In this document: piece by piece, positions 34,301 through 45,407 of the stretch
Layout of the letters: each line of letters begins with the position of its first letter
Position numbering within the stretch: position 1 is the first letter of the stretch
Assembly: GCA_002197995.1 (NCBI GenBank)
Contig: NGZR01000001.1
Coordinates: forward strand, 3,658,001 to 3,722,000
Direction: 5' to 3'
Source of the DNA: Gaeumannomyces sp. JS-464
Taxonomy: Eukaryota; Ascomycota; Sordariomycetes; Magnaporthales; Magnaporthaceae
DNA length: 64,000 nt
The notes under the pieces: generated by a model
What the model was told of the DNA's origin: nothing
The model's database searches: none
What the model saw: the letters and a program-made list of their open reading frames with translations, nothing else
Made by a program: the position numbers and the translations under genes

Positions 34301-37300
34301 TGTCAAAACCGAACAAGAGTGCCAAACTTTTGACCCAAAACATGCTTGGCCGCGGGGGGGGGGGGGGGGGGGGGGGGGGATGGCAAGCGACTAAAAACGG
34401 GCGGGGGCCTAAGTCGGCCGCATGAAGAAAATGCGTGGGACACTGCGCAGGGGAGCACCGGTGGAGGAGGGGAAAAGAAACTCTCTTCTCTCATAGCAGA
34501 GGGAAAGGAGGGCGGCAGAGGGTGACAAGTGGTGGGACTGGACAAGGCCGGACATGATGGATGGATGGGCGCGACGGATCCTAATTCGGCAGGATCCAAA
34601 ATAGGAGTCAAAAAGAGCCAGCGGACAGTTGCCATGCGCGGCATGCATGCTTAGGCGAGCGTGGAGCAATTTCTCCCCTTCGCCACTTCAGGCATCCGCA
34701 CGCGGCGTTCCAGCGCACTGGCACCGAGCGGGGCGCGCAGGGGCGCGGTTTCGCAGGCACTGGGACGGCAAGGGAACACCTCCCGCCGCCGTCGTACCTA
34801 GTATATGGCCTGCATGACCTGAGGAGCGGGGTGAAAGCGCAAGACTAGAATGGTGTGCGTTGCAGCTCTGTGCAGCATGTAGGTGTCCCGGTTGCCCTGG
34901 GACGCCACCATGGGCCTTTTCGCTAGAACCGCAAGCTTCGGCCTGACCGGCCTCGACAGCTTCCCAGTCCTTTCGCCCATGCCGACCAAGCCATCTCAAG
35001 AGCCGAGTGAGGGGTAGTGCGGGATGCAGGACGGTGCGGCGCAGAATACGGACAGACACCCAGGGTATATTGGCTAGGGTGTTTGGTATGGAGGTGTGAT
35101 GCGATGCGGCATATGGTGTTTACCGACGGGCGACGACGATAAGGAGTGAGGGTTCCGCCGACGAGCAGGTATGGGATAGGCCAGGTCAGGTAACTGTGAT
35201 GGCCATACGAAAGGAATCACCAACTTCCACAGTTCTAACCAATCAATTGATTCATGTTCCGACCAGTCTCCGCAGTGGAGCGTCCAAGGTCCCCCTACTA
35301 GTGCGGAACGTGCGGCGCAAACAGTGCGCGGTGGTGGGACCGGCACGGGCGGCCCACAGGCTTGGGCCGTTTGCAAGAGAAGCTGTGCCGCAGAAGCGCT
35401 AATGTGCCTAGAGCTGTGCCTAGCAGGCGGGCCCTAGCCTAGCTCGCCTTTCGTGTCCACACAGCGTGAGGGATGTTGAGCCTGTAAAGAAACGCCGGCA
35501 CATATTTCATGGGGGATTTGGGTTTGTGTGGGTTGGTGCGCGAGCTGTGTTGCGAGTGGCCGTTGGGGTTCGGCATAATGGCGCCCCGTATTCCTTCGTA
35601 TATCGATTTCATCGAGCGCGGACTGTCGGCAACCTCGGTCGGGAGTTAGAGTGGGTTTCTAGAACCAGCATTAACACGGTGCTCATCGCATGAAATGGGA
35701 CAGGTGCAGGGAAGGGGCACAAGGAGCTTCTCCTCCGAGACAAAAGCTATATCCCTCCTCAAGGCGCCGGCCGGGCGATCGACGTCCAGGTGGTCGGAAC
35801 GCAGACGCCTCCGCTTGCCTGACACCTAGGTAGTAAAAAGGGCCTGCAAAATGCGGGCCCGGGGATCAAGCGTCTCTTCGCCCGCGAACCCCCAAGTCAC
35901 ACCAAACACTGTGGATAGGCTCTCTTTGAGGGATGGGACCGGGTACCCGCCAATAGACGAGGGCTCGAACGTGGAGGGTGGGTGTGCGCGGAGAGGTGGC
36001 CGCGGTGTTCCCAATACGCAAACGAACAAAGTTATGATCCCGCGCGCCTGTTCCAAATAGGGCAGAGTACCGTGAGCCGACCGGTGAAGCTCGTTCTCGC
36101 CGCTATGCAGCTCTTCCACCGAGGCCCCCTACTTCCCCTACTTCACCCCGACCATGGACCCCAGCGGGGCCTGTTCCAATGACCTGGAGCACAGGCTGGA
36201 GTAGGCCGAAAGGGAGCAAACCGCAGTTGGCGAGATCGAAATTCGCCGAGCACAGCAACGAGGGCTTTCGAGTCCGGGGCCACAACCGGAACCTGGGCGC
36301 CCTGCAAAAACGGCTAGACGTGGAGAGAAGAGACCAAGGCATTCAAGTCATTTTCTTGCTCCTTTTTCTTTTTCGTTCTTCTTTGTCTTTCTTTTCATGG
36401 CTTCCCATCCTGCCCCTGCCCAGCCCGGGAGCTAGTTAAGCGCGAGCGATTGCAAGCGTCAGAAAGGTAGGTCGGGCCGACCTAGGAAACAAGGACACAA
36501 AGAGAAAACGCGCGACTGGCGAAGCCGGAGAGATACTGGCAGCCGATGTAGGGCGCTGGATGCAGTTAACCTGCTCGAGTTTGGCCGTGTTGCGGCGCAG
36601 AATGTAGTATGCTGGACACGGCGACGATGTTCGCTGTAGTTCTGGAAGCGAGAGCGAGGTGAAATCGTATCGACACATAGGCACCGCTAGCGTAGTTGCC
36701 GTCGGCGAAGACGACGATACACAGCCCTCGTGTTCCGCCGGATCTCGTGGCTTTCGGGCCGAGGTCTTTGACGTCGAGGCTGGGCGGATCGCTGGACGTC
36801 CGCATCGAGATTGGGCTTTGTCCAGCTCTGCTCAGCCTCCCCCTTTTTTCCTTTGCTGCATCCAATTGCTAAGGGAACACGAAGGAATGTGAACAAACAA
36901 GCAGATACGCCTATGCCGCTGTTTCAAAGGCGCCTAAGCTGCTTGCCCGTGAGGGAGGCGGCAGCCATCTTTCGCCGGGGACCAGAGGAACGGCGCTCCG
37001 GAAGTGTCTTGTGGACAAAGGAGCAGGTGCTTAGTAGTATGTTTCGATGTTGAATACCAAGCGAGGTCACTGGAATGTGTGAGAGACCCGAAAATAGTCT
37101 CAAACAATGCCGATAAAGGGTCAGAATAGGAGGTCAAAAGGCCTCTGCCCCGAATTGCGTGCTTTGTTGCCGCCTGACTCGTCGTCTTTGTTGACTTCTC
37201 CTGGCAAGAATCGTGAGCGTCCATCCTCTAGTATAAGTAGGGTCGCCGTCGCCATCGTTGGGATTCCGTTCGATCCCACACTTCAAACCAGCAAGCCCTT

Positions 37301-37438
37301 GAGCCCACGACAAGTCAGCGATCTGCCTCAACGCCCTAGGTTTCTCCATCTGCTTCAACACTCATCTCTCTCTTCTCCCTACCGCCTGCAACTACTAACC
37401 ACCTCTACAGTACCCACGCACCAGCCATCATTCTCGCA
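31308..37438. other. Gene-poor region, about 6 kb
   Basis: No open frame has a recognisable family or a convincing composition. The reading frame of the gene at 28162-31307 stays open upstream to another ATG at 31712, so a 135-residue N-terminal extension is possible there. A G run occupies 34354-34379. TACCTA/TAGGTA motifs occur at 32731-32740 and near 35826. The last few hundred bases before 37439 are CT- and CAACT-rich and fit a 5' leader. Confidence 0.5.
34354..34379. repeat. G homopolymer (26 bases)
   Basis: An uninterrupted run of G read on the plus strand, preceded by CGC and followed by A. It could form a G-quadruplex. Its true length is uncertain because runs like this are hard to sequence. 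Confidence 0.85.
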
Positions 37439-38695
37439 ATGGCCCAGCAGGACGAGATGTATCCCATTCCCATCGTCCCGACCGACACGGACTCGCTGAT
37501 CAAAAGCGCAAACGAGGTTCCAATCAGGGACTGCATCCGGGAGGTCGATGACCGCACCTGGATCGTGGCCGGCAAGATCCTTATCAAGCATCACACTGGT
37601 CTAAACAACAAGCGCCCGGAGCCCGGCATTCCATGGTGGCCAGATAATGAGATAGGGTGGCCAGGTTTCGATGGATCCGGCTACTACACCCTCCACAACG
37701 CAACAGAACCCCCGCCCGACTCCCGACCTTTGCCCCCGGGTAGGTTTCGGAAGTTGTACGACGTCGGACCCAACATGCGCGCCGTATACCTGATTGGTGG
37801 CGCAATCTTCAAAGCTACAATTGCTCCGTACGAATACGCCAGCCCGACCCGCGAGCACACCACCCTGAAGTGGCTTCGTCAGAGCCACGCCGCTTCCAAA
37901 GCCGCCGCTCATGCCCCGGAGCTTATTCGGCACTATGAGATCCACGGGCGGGACTACATGTTCATTAAGAGGCTACCATACAAGCTGTTTCAGAGGGCGT
38001 GGCCCACCATGACCGAGGACAAAAAGAATGAAAGCGTTCCGGATATCGCAGTGTTTTGCCGCATACTTAGCGAAAAATTCACAATCGGTGGCCACGGAAA
38101 GGGCTCCATAGGCCACGGAGAGGATGACGCCAGCGAGGATGCCGCCAGCGAGGATATCGCCAGCAACGGAGAGGACACCATCGCCTACGGAGAGGATGCC
38201 GCCAGCAACGGGGAGGAAATTACCGCACACGGAGAGGGTGCCATCGGCCCCAGGGGCGTTGATGGCGGCCAGTTGGTCGATCCTTATGTGACTCCACGCC
38301 AATCCGTCCCTTGTACCTCCGAGGCCCAACTGCAAGCCTTCGAGGAAATGGGGATGGACTGTTCAACTCTGGTCTTCGCCCACAACGACCTGCACGCCGC
38401 CAACATTATCGTCGACCAGAACGATTGCGTAACGGGATTCACTGACTGGGAATGCGCCGGGTACGTCCCAAGGGAGTGGCTCAGAACCAAATGCAAGGTT
38501 TCTATCGCCTACCGTCATATCGGTGGAACCGAGGAGAATGGCATGGACTATATGAACCGCCTCGACAAAGCGCTGGAGGAATGGGGGTTTCCTGAAGCAG
38601 TGGACGGATACTTGAAGTGGTCTAAGAAGCATGGGAAGCCGTCGACGAGGTGGGAACAGCAGGGAGGGTCCGCAGCAGGTTGTGTAGCTGTGTAG
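37439..38695 (+). CDS. APH-like (aminoglycoside phosphotransferase fold) small-molecule kinase
   Basis: Intact single-exon frame of 418 residues; ATG at 37439 in CGCAATGGCC. The catalytic loop FAHNDLHAANIIVD lies at about residues 312-325, with the catalytic Asp in HND. The metal-binding Asp follows in GFTDWECAGYVPREW (about residues 331-345). This layout is typical of the large fungal APH family, whose substrates are mostly unknown. The N-lobe has VYLIGGAIFKA, with a Lys that fits the nucleotide-binding position. Odd: between the lobes, about residues 219-274, is an acidic insertion made of imperfect Gly-Glu-Asp repeats (HGEDDASEDAASEDIAS and similar). It replaces ordinary helix sequence and may be a recent repeat expansion. 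Confidence 0.8.
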   Translation: MAQQDEMYPIPIVPTDTDSLIKSANEVPIRDCIREVDDRTWIVAGKILIKHHTGLNNKRPEPGIPWWPDNEIGWPGFDGSGYYTLHNATEPPPDSRPLPPGRFRKLYDVGPNMRAVYLIGGAIFKATIAPYEYASPTREHTTLKWLRQSHAASKAAAHAPELIRHYEIHGRDYMFIKRLPYKLFQRAWPTMTEDKKNESVPDIAVFCRILSEKFTIGGHGKGSIGHGEDDASEDAASEDIASNGEDTIAYGEDAASNGEEITAHGEGAIGPRGVDGGQLVDPYVTPRQSVPCTSEAQLQAFEEMGMDCSTLVFAHNDLHAANIIVDQNDCVTGFTDWECAGYVPREWLRTKCKVSIAYRHIGGTEENGMDYMNRLDKALEEWGFPEAVDGYLKWSKKHGKPSTRWEQQGGSAAGCVAV

Positions 38696-39151
38696 GCCCA
38701 ATCTAGTTTTCCAACCTAGGTACCTACCTACATAGGTAGGTAGTTATCCGATCTGGTTACCCAATGTACTTATCCAATCTGGTTATCCAATATGCGTGTT
38801 ATCCAATCCGGTTATCCAACCTGGGTATCCAATTCAATTACTTTGCGACATTCGGAGTGTGAAATGCGAAATGCGAAATGCAAAAAGAGAAAACAGAAAA
38901 CAAGTTAAAATACAAAGGAGATTCGGACGTGGTCGTTCTCAGGAGCTGCCTGGTTGCTTAGACGGGCGGGTTCTGCAACAGGAGCACTTGTCAGCCGAAA
39001 AGGCACAACATGAATCAGCCCATCTCGATAGGCCAGGGTAGTAAGGAACAGCAAAACTAGAGGAGCACAAGCTTACCAGGCGTGATGACACGCCCTAGGG
39101 GTGGATGCCAACCTCGTCCGTGTCCCCCGCATGTATAGCTCAGATCTTGTT
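38696..39151. other. Repeat-rich spacer
   Basis: Begins with ACCTAGGTACCTACC and GGTAGGTAG, then carries the TTATCCAAT repeat array at 38738-38836 and three GAAATGC units near 38859-38880. No gene was seen. Confidence 0.6.
38738..38836 (+). repeat. Degenerate tandem repeat, unit about TTATCCAATCTGG
   Basis: Roughly seven to eight imperfect copies: TTATCCGATCTGG, TTACCCAATG, TTATCCAATCTGG, TTATCCAATATG, TTATCCAATCCGG, TTATCCAACCTGG, TATCCAATTC. A small minisatellite just downstream of the kinase gene. Confidence 0.75.
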
Positions 39152-39939
39152 CTAGCGGGGCGGGCGGGACGAGCTGAGAGGGAGGAACGAACCCGAAGCG
39201 CCTTCCGGGATTTTTTGGTGGTCGGGGCACGAGATATAAACCAAAAAGCCTGGTAACTCTGTTCTTTCCAGGCCAAAACGTGCTAAAAAGATGGCCAGAG
39301 AAAAGGCCAAAAAGACGTAGGGCCGGTGCAGGAGCCAAACTAGCAAGGCGGCCCTGATTCTGTTCGAGTCGCACTCATCACACAACGGGCGCCCGAAACC
39401 AGGCTGGGCGGCGCAGCCCAGGCACGTGTGGACGTAGGGCGCGTTGGCGGCAAAGCACACATGGCACCGCTCTTTGGATGAGCCGCTCCAGTGACCGCAC
39501 TTCATCCTCGTTTCCAGGACGCCTTCGGGCCTCTGCCGCCTGATCTCGACCCTCGCCTCGACGGTGGCACGGGATTTGAGAACAATAGTTCCCGTGACGG
39601 CGATCTTGCCCACCGACATGGCGGGCGGTATGACGCTAGCTCCCTGGGGACCCGGGGCGGTGGTTGAGATCGTGACGGTACTCCCGTCCTTCACGTTGAA
39701 AGTCTGGGCCCTGGTCGTTCTGTAGCCCGCATGCATACTGGTGACCGAGCGGTTACCTTTGTGCCGGATCCCGAACTTTGTCCTGGCTTTCTCCGTGAAC
39801 TTGGTGTGGAGTTCGTGAGGGTGATGACGACGGTCAAGCCGTCCCTCGCCCTGATGGTGGTGACGACGCCCCTTTTCACCACAGCGGTGTTGGTGTCCGC
39901 GAAGGACGTGTTTGCAGTGACTGGGCCGACGTTCGGCAT
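39152..39939 (-). CDS. Small Cys-rich membrane protein with zinc-ribbon-like motif
   Basis: Two exons, 39939-39757 and 39703-39152, separated by a 53-base intron (GTAACC to CCAG) that keeps phase; 244 residues. The N-terminal half has two beta-rich segments with a shared flavour, TTIRARDGLTVVITL and FNVKDGSTVTISTT. The middle is Cys-rich: CGHWSGSSKERC, HVCFAA, CLGC, then CDEC, a three-pair arrangement that could bind zinc. A hydrophobic segment (LLVWLLHRPYVFLAFSLAIF) near residues 196-215 may be a membrane anchor. I do not recognise the family. The open frame extends upstream of 39939, but ATG 39939 starts the better sequence. No known neighbours suggest a job. Confidence 0.55.
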
Positions 39940-42900
39940 GATCGATACTCTTGGGGAACGGTCCAAAGGAGCGAAGTTGGCTGCTGGGGGAGGGCGACGG
40001 GAGATAAGTGCGCGCAGGGACTGGGCGATTGACAGAAGGCAATGTGTTAAGGTCGAAGAGCAAACGTGTTGCATCTGGGAGGCTTCCTGGGTTTTTACAG
40101 CCAGCCCCCGAACGTGATAACGACAGCGCATCGCCGCCCCCTCCTTGCAAACAAAGAAAGACGGAGGTGCCGAATTTCCTGATTCGCTCTCCAGCCTCGG
40201 CGGATTTTTTTCCTGCAGGAGGGCGCAAAAGCAAGTGCGGTGTGAAAATATGACAAAACGATAGGCCCTCCCAGGTAGCAACATGGCATATACGACAGAA
40301 CGGACAAAGAAGCGAACTCACGTGCAACGCCCAGAAGTGATAGATACTCTGGACGCAGCTGTGCACACCACCCCTCAGCCTCAGCCAAATTTCCCGCTTG
40401 TTCCATCAGCTTGTTCTATTTCAGAACCCCAGGTTTTGTCGCGCTAGACGTCCACGACCTTGCCTTCTTGCTGTGCGCTGTGGCCAGCTGAGGTGTTGGC
40501 AGGAACGCCTCTTTTTCGGGCGGGACAAACCACCCGGAAGCATACAGGCCTTGGCACAATCCCCAGTGGCTTCTCTCCTCCTGCTACGTCATCAAACAGG
40601 TCCACAGGCGCAGCCCAGACGACGGGCGCCCGGCTCAAACAGTGTATTCTGAGTCTCCCACCGACGCCACGAATTAAACTAACTGGGTGCTCTACATTCC
40701 CTTCAACCGTTTCTTCTAGAAAGAACACCTCCCTTCAACCGTTTCTTCTAGAAAGAACACCTCTCGTGTCCCTACAGCCTCACATAACTGGAGATCGATG
40801 TCATGTGGAAAGACAACGCGTGGGCGTTTGCGATGCTGCTTGGCTGGTCTGGAGACTGGAGGCTTGAGAGTGGCGTTTGATAGAGCCTGGAGTGAGAGAC
40901 ACGAGGCCGTCAGACCAGCCCTTTTGTAGAAGAACGTTCATGCATTGAGACTCCAGCGCACACATTAAGCCATTCCTTAATCGGGGGCTCTTTGGAGGCT
41001 GGCTTTGCGTTTGTCCGCGTTTGCGAGGGTGGGACTTTGGCAGCGCGGCTATCTCGACGTGGGTTCCTGGCAAAAGAATGCACCGCGCGGCTGTCCTCGC
41101 GTCTAAATGATTACCTAATCAATAGTTTGGCTTTCACCAAGGCAGCCGCTCATGCTTGCCTCCGTTTGGCTCGCATTGCGCGCCGAACCACTCTTGATTG
41201 GCACTGCCTAGTGTTTCTTGCTCACAGCCGATGCATAATACATGGTTCGTTTCTGCCATCCCGCAGATAGCCGGCTGGTCAGGTCTTGGATGCTTCCGCC
41301 CCCCACATGTTCCCGCGCGGGGGATCGTAAACGCCGACGGCATTTTTAATCATGTTACGCAGTGCCTTTTCTAATGGAAGTGACACGCAAATACGGTTGC
41401 ATGTGTAGCAAATATCCCTGTGTCGGCTTGGACGCCGCCGCCAAGCTCGCATGGGATGTTCGCAGAGACGGCATCCTATAGCTCCACCGACTGCGGTGCA
41501 TTTGAGTGCTGACGGAACCAAACCCGAAAGGCAAGGCTCTAGAGCGGCAGCTGCAGCCCCTCGCCGCCTGGTTGGCCGCCCTGTCAGACCCGCCCCACTT
41601 CATCAGGCTGCCCTGGGACGACGCCAGCAACCTCACCGCCGCAGCGAGGCCCATCTCTCCGCATGCCAGCAGGTGCTTGACAGCATCCTAAAGGCGACCA
41701 AAGCGCCTTGGAAGTAGCCGATGATGCCGGTGAAGGGCTCCAGCTCGTCGACGGCGTGTGCGCTGCTATAGTTGGCAAATGTGGCTCAGGTGGCCTTGGG
41801 CATCAGAGATGGCCCACTTGGCAACGAATGACAATGTCGCCGAGTGAATGCACGGGGCGGCAATGGTTCGTGATGTTGGACGCGCTGACCATGCCACCCC
41901 GCAGTTTTAGGCGTCTACCTCTACTTGCGCCCACCATCTCCATGTCATCAACGAGCGGTGCAGCTTTTTTTTTCGCCCAAGGGGAATATCACAAACGGCA
42001 AAATCGTGCGGGGGCATCCTACAGAGACCATCTTTGGTGATATTACACATAGCAGTACTACAGTTGCTCATCCGGGCCATGTGGGGATGGTCCTGCAAAC
42101 AACACCAAGCAGCGTCGACCTCATTCTAGCCATCTGCGTGCGTGCCCTCCGCTGCCAGCCACGAGTGGATGCATCTGCCGCCTCGCCTATTGCCGTTCTC
42201 GGGGCGAGTGGTGTCCGACCCCTCGCGTAGCGGATCCGTGAGTTGGTATGTACCTCTAGCTATTGAATTCGACATATCAGATTAGTGTCTGGTCCTGTGT
42301 GTTTAGTCAAACATGAAGGGAACGCCTTTCTACTTTTTTTTCTCGGCGTGCAATAGACCATTAGGCCACGCGAGCCACCGGCCCCGGCCATCTTTGGAGG
42401 GGTATGTGCGTAATCATGGCTGGCCGACCCCGCCATCCGTCATTTTCGTCCCCTCAGCTAGCAGGTAGATTGCCAGCCGCCCCGGCCCTGCTACCCCTCC
42501 TGGTCAGATCGGAAATATGGCAGAGTTCTAGAACGATTCCAGGCACCAAGCACATGCAAAAGCTATGACTTCAGCGCGCCACCTCGCATCCAGCCTGACA
42601 CGCATCGAATTCCCATCGAAAATGGGAGGGGAAAATACGGCCCCTGCATACGATACGACGAAACGGTGCTTGAACATGCAAATCGCGACACTTCTGGGGC
42701 TGGTTGCAACGGGGCATGGCACCTGTAGGGTGTGTTATTTTCGCTGCCACGTTCATCGCGCGACCGGGCTAGTTAGAACACCAAAAAAGCACTAGTGGAT
42801 ACCCCTAAAGCTACTTTTATTTTTTATTTTTATTTTTTTTAGACACACAGGATACAGGAAAATGCACAAAAACGAGTGGAAAATGGAAGAAATAGGGAGG

Positions 42901-43852
42901 CAAATGGAAAAGGAGAAAGAAAAAAAAAAGGAACCAAAAGGATACAGGAGACAGGAAAGTAGGAGAAAGCCCTGGCAACCAGGCGATGGGGGTCCCTACT
43001 AGCGTTGTTGAATTGCAGGCTTCTATTTGGCCCGCATTTGACGCAACGCCAAAGATCTACATTTTCGTTTCTGCCCCTGGGCTCCGGATAGGTCCCCTGT
43101 CTCCCCTTCTCTCCGCCGACGGGCGCGGCGGCGCAATTCCGTGTTGCTGCTGTGGGTTGGTAACCCCAAGTTAGTTCGTCCCGTCTCACCAGCTCCCCCC
43201 GGGTCTCGGGCAATGCTAGATTGAGGTGTCCCAGCCACTCGGCCTTTCCCTGCGGCCAAGGCGGCTGAAGGCAGGGCGACCGGAAATTCCAGTCTGCCGA
43301 CCATCGGGCACATGGGGCCCCCCACCCAGCATCTAGTCTGTGCTGACCGGATGGGGGGCACGTCTCAGCCCCGCGAAAGCACATGTCAGAAGACCACCTC
43401 ACCTAGGTACCGATTGTCGATAGGTCTGCTGAATCGTCGAGGCGGATCCCGGAAACCATCGCCTAGTCGTATTTTTTTTTTTTTTTGCGCACCGCCGCGG
43501 GCTTGTGAAGGTTCGCCGGCGCAATGGAAGCAGCACGGCCAGGCGATGCTAACGGTTACACGGCCGGGCCAGACCTGCTTCTCCTTTGTCTCTCCACTCC
43601 CTTTGTGTCCCAGCCACCTTTGCTCCCAACCCTAGACAGTCGACCCAGCGACTTTCTCTCCTGTGCGTCTCTGCTTCTAGACAAGACTGCCACAGCATTT
43701 CCTGCAGCCAGGAATCTTTATATATAGTTCCCCTCCCTCTTTGCCCTACGGGAATATAGTCCTCCATACCTATTCTGAGGGATTTATCTCTCGGCTCTCC
43801 TCCCGTCTTTCCCTGTCCAACAACCAAGGGCAAGACCAAGGCACGAGATACA
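39940..43852. other. Intergenic, about 3.9 kb, no convincing gene
   Basis: Holds a perfect 32-base tandem duplication at 40699-40762 and T/A-rich runs near 42820-42930 and 43471-43487. A stretch at 41506-41850 has protein-like pieces in several frames and may be a coding relic. Nothing else is supported. Confidence 0.45.
40699..40762. repeat. Perfect 32-base tandem duplication
   Basis: Two identical copies, 40699-40730 and 40731-40762, each starting CCCTTCAACCGTTTC and ending AGAACACCT. The identity suggests a recent slippage duplication or an assembly duplication. Confidence 0.9.
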
Positions 43853-44764
43853 ATGGCGCCCCTTACGCCCCACTGGCCCAGGCCCTCGCACCCCGAGATC
43901 CAGGAGGTGACCATCAACGAGGCCGAGTTCATGTCCATGTCTCGCTCCCGCGTCGCCCTGCCGCCTTTTGCCGTGTTTGCAAAGATGGCCTTCCCTCCTT
44001 GCACCGTCGCCGACGAGCCCACGTATGCGACGGTTCAGATTGGCCGTGACAGGCATCTGAACCTGAACAGCGATCTGCTGTACATCAACCATTCGTGCGA
44101 GCCCTCTCTGGTCAGTGCACGAGAAATCCGAGCCCCGAAAGAAGCCTCAGGGAAAGTGTCATTAATGCTCCTCTAGATCTTCGACACGGCGAGCCTCAAC
44201 GTCCTGGCCGGGCCGAAGGGCCTCAAGCCGGGCGACGAGCTCACCTTCTTCTACCCCTCCACCGAGTGGGACATGGCCCAGCCCTTCCAGTGCCTGTGCG
44301 GGGCCCCGTCCTGCCGCGGCCTCATCTCGGGCGCCGCGGCCATGTCCCCGGCCCAGCTCGACGGCCTCTGGCTCAACGGCCACATCCTCGAGATGCTCGA
44401 GGAGCGCGACGCCTCTCCCCGCCACGGCAACGGCAACGGCAAGAATGGAACCGTCAGCAGCATCGGCGACGACGACCTGACCGCCAAGGCCATGAGGAAC
44501 GCCCTGAGGCAGGCCGAGCTCGCCGCCGAGGCCGCCAAGACGGCCCTCGTGTCCTACATTGCCGCCATGCACGCCGGTCGCCAGGGCCACTGCGGGCCCG
44601 GCGCCGCGGCCATGCCCGTGGGGCGAGTGGAAGGGGCGGGCCAACGGTGCGTTTTGTTCCTTTTATCCTGCCATCTTTCATCCCCTTTCCCACACCCATT
44701 TTCAATGTTTATCCCTTCGCAACATAACCCCCTAGCGTTTTATACCTTTAAGTCGAATGGCTGA
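43853..44764 (+). CDS. Small SET-domain protein with post-SET cysteines
   Basis: ATG at 43853 (GATACAATGGCG). Exons 43853-44110 and 44177-44764 join in phase to 281 residues. The C-terminal half of a SET domain is clear: YINHSCEPSL at the splice (substrate and cofactor pocket motif NHSC) followed by LKPGDELTFFYPSTEW. A post-SET-like FQCLCGAPSCRG comes next. The N-terminal SET motif (GxG) is not evident, so the cofactor site may be incomplete; this compact form recurs in fungi. A long Ala/Glu-rich helix follows (residues about 190-250). The last 25 residues after QRCV read like untranslated sequence, so a further intron or an earlier end is possible. Substrate unknown; protein lysine methylation is a family-level inference. 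Confidence 0.7.
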
Positions 44765-45407
44765 CCATGGAGTGCCTGTCTACGTTTCAATAGCGGCGTA
44801 AGCTCCCGCGAAATGTCGGGCGAGATGGGCGGAGATACGACTTTTGCCTGAGGCAGCGGGGGGATGTGGCCGTAGGAGACAGGTGTGGGGTACGCGAGGC
44901 GGACGGAAAGAAAGCACGATGCATTCGGGGAATTTAGCTCGTTGGGGGGACACACTCGCTTTAGCTGTTTTCATAGTCGGAGGAGATTACGGAATACGAA
45001 CACACTCTTTTCAGCTGCATGTGTGTCTCAGTCTTATCTCATCGTGCCTTGTTGCTAATGACGTAAGCAGATTTAGCCCGCACTAACTGCACATTTCATA
45101 GCACTCATTTCGAGGTGGAGACAAGGTGTGGCCTTGGCCGTCGTTGATTGCTAGATCTAGGAAGCATATCCTCCCTCTCAAGAACTCCTGATGTATGCTG
45201 CCAGTACCGCCACACAGAACCAAAAACAAAAACCACAAAATATGGCTCCAAAAATACAACAAGACGATAATCAGATTTCCGCTAATGATGAAATCCTGCT
45301 AGTTTCGTACAATTCCACAGTTAGTTATGTTTTTGCCTCGCTTCTCTTTCTTCTTCTCTCTCTTTCCTATTTCGTCCGGCTGAACAGCCGTAAAGGAGCC
45401 TCTCTCT
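44765..45407. other. Intergenic, 3' ends of two convergent genes
   Basis: About 640 bases between the SET gene and the membrane-protein gene, which converge here. The stretch 45190-45410 is A- and CT-rich, as expected for 3' UTRs. No gene was seen. Confidence 0.5.
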
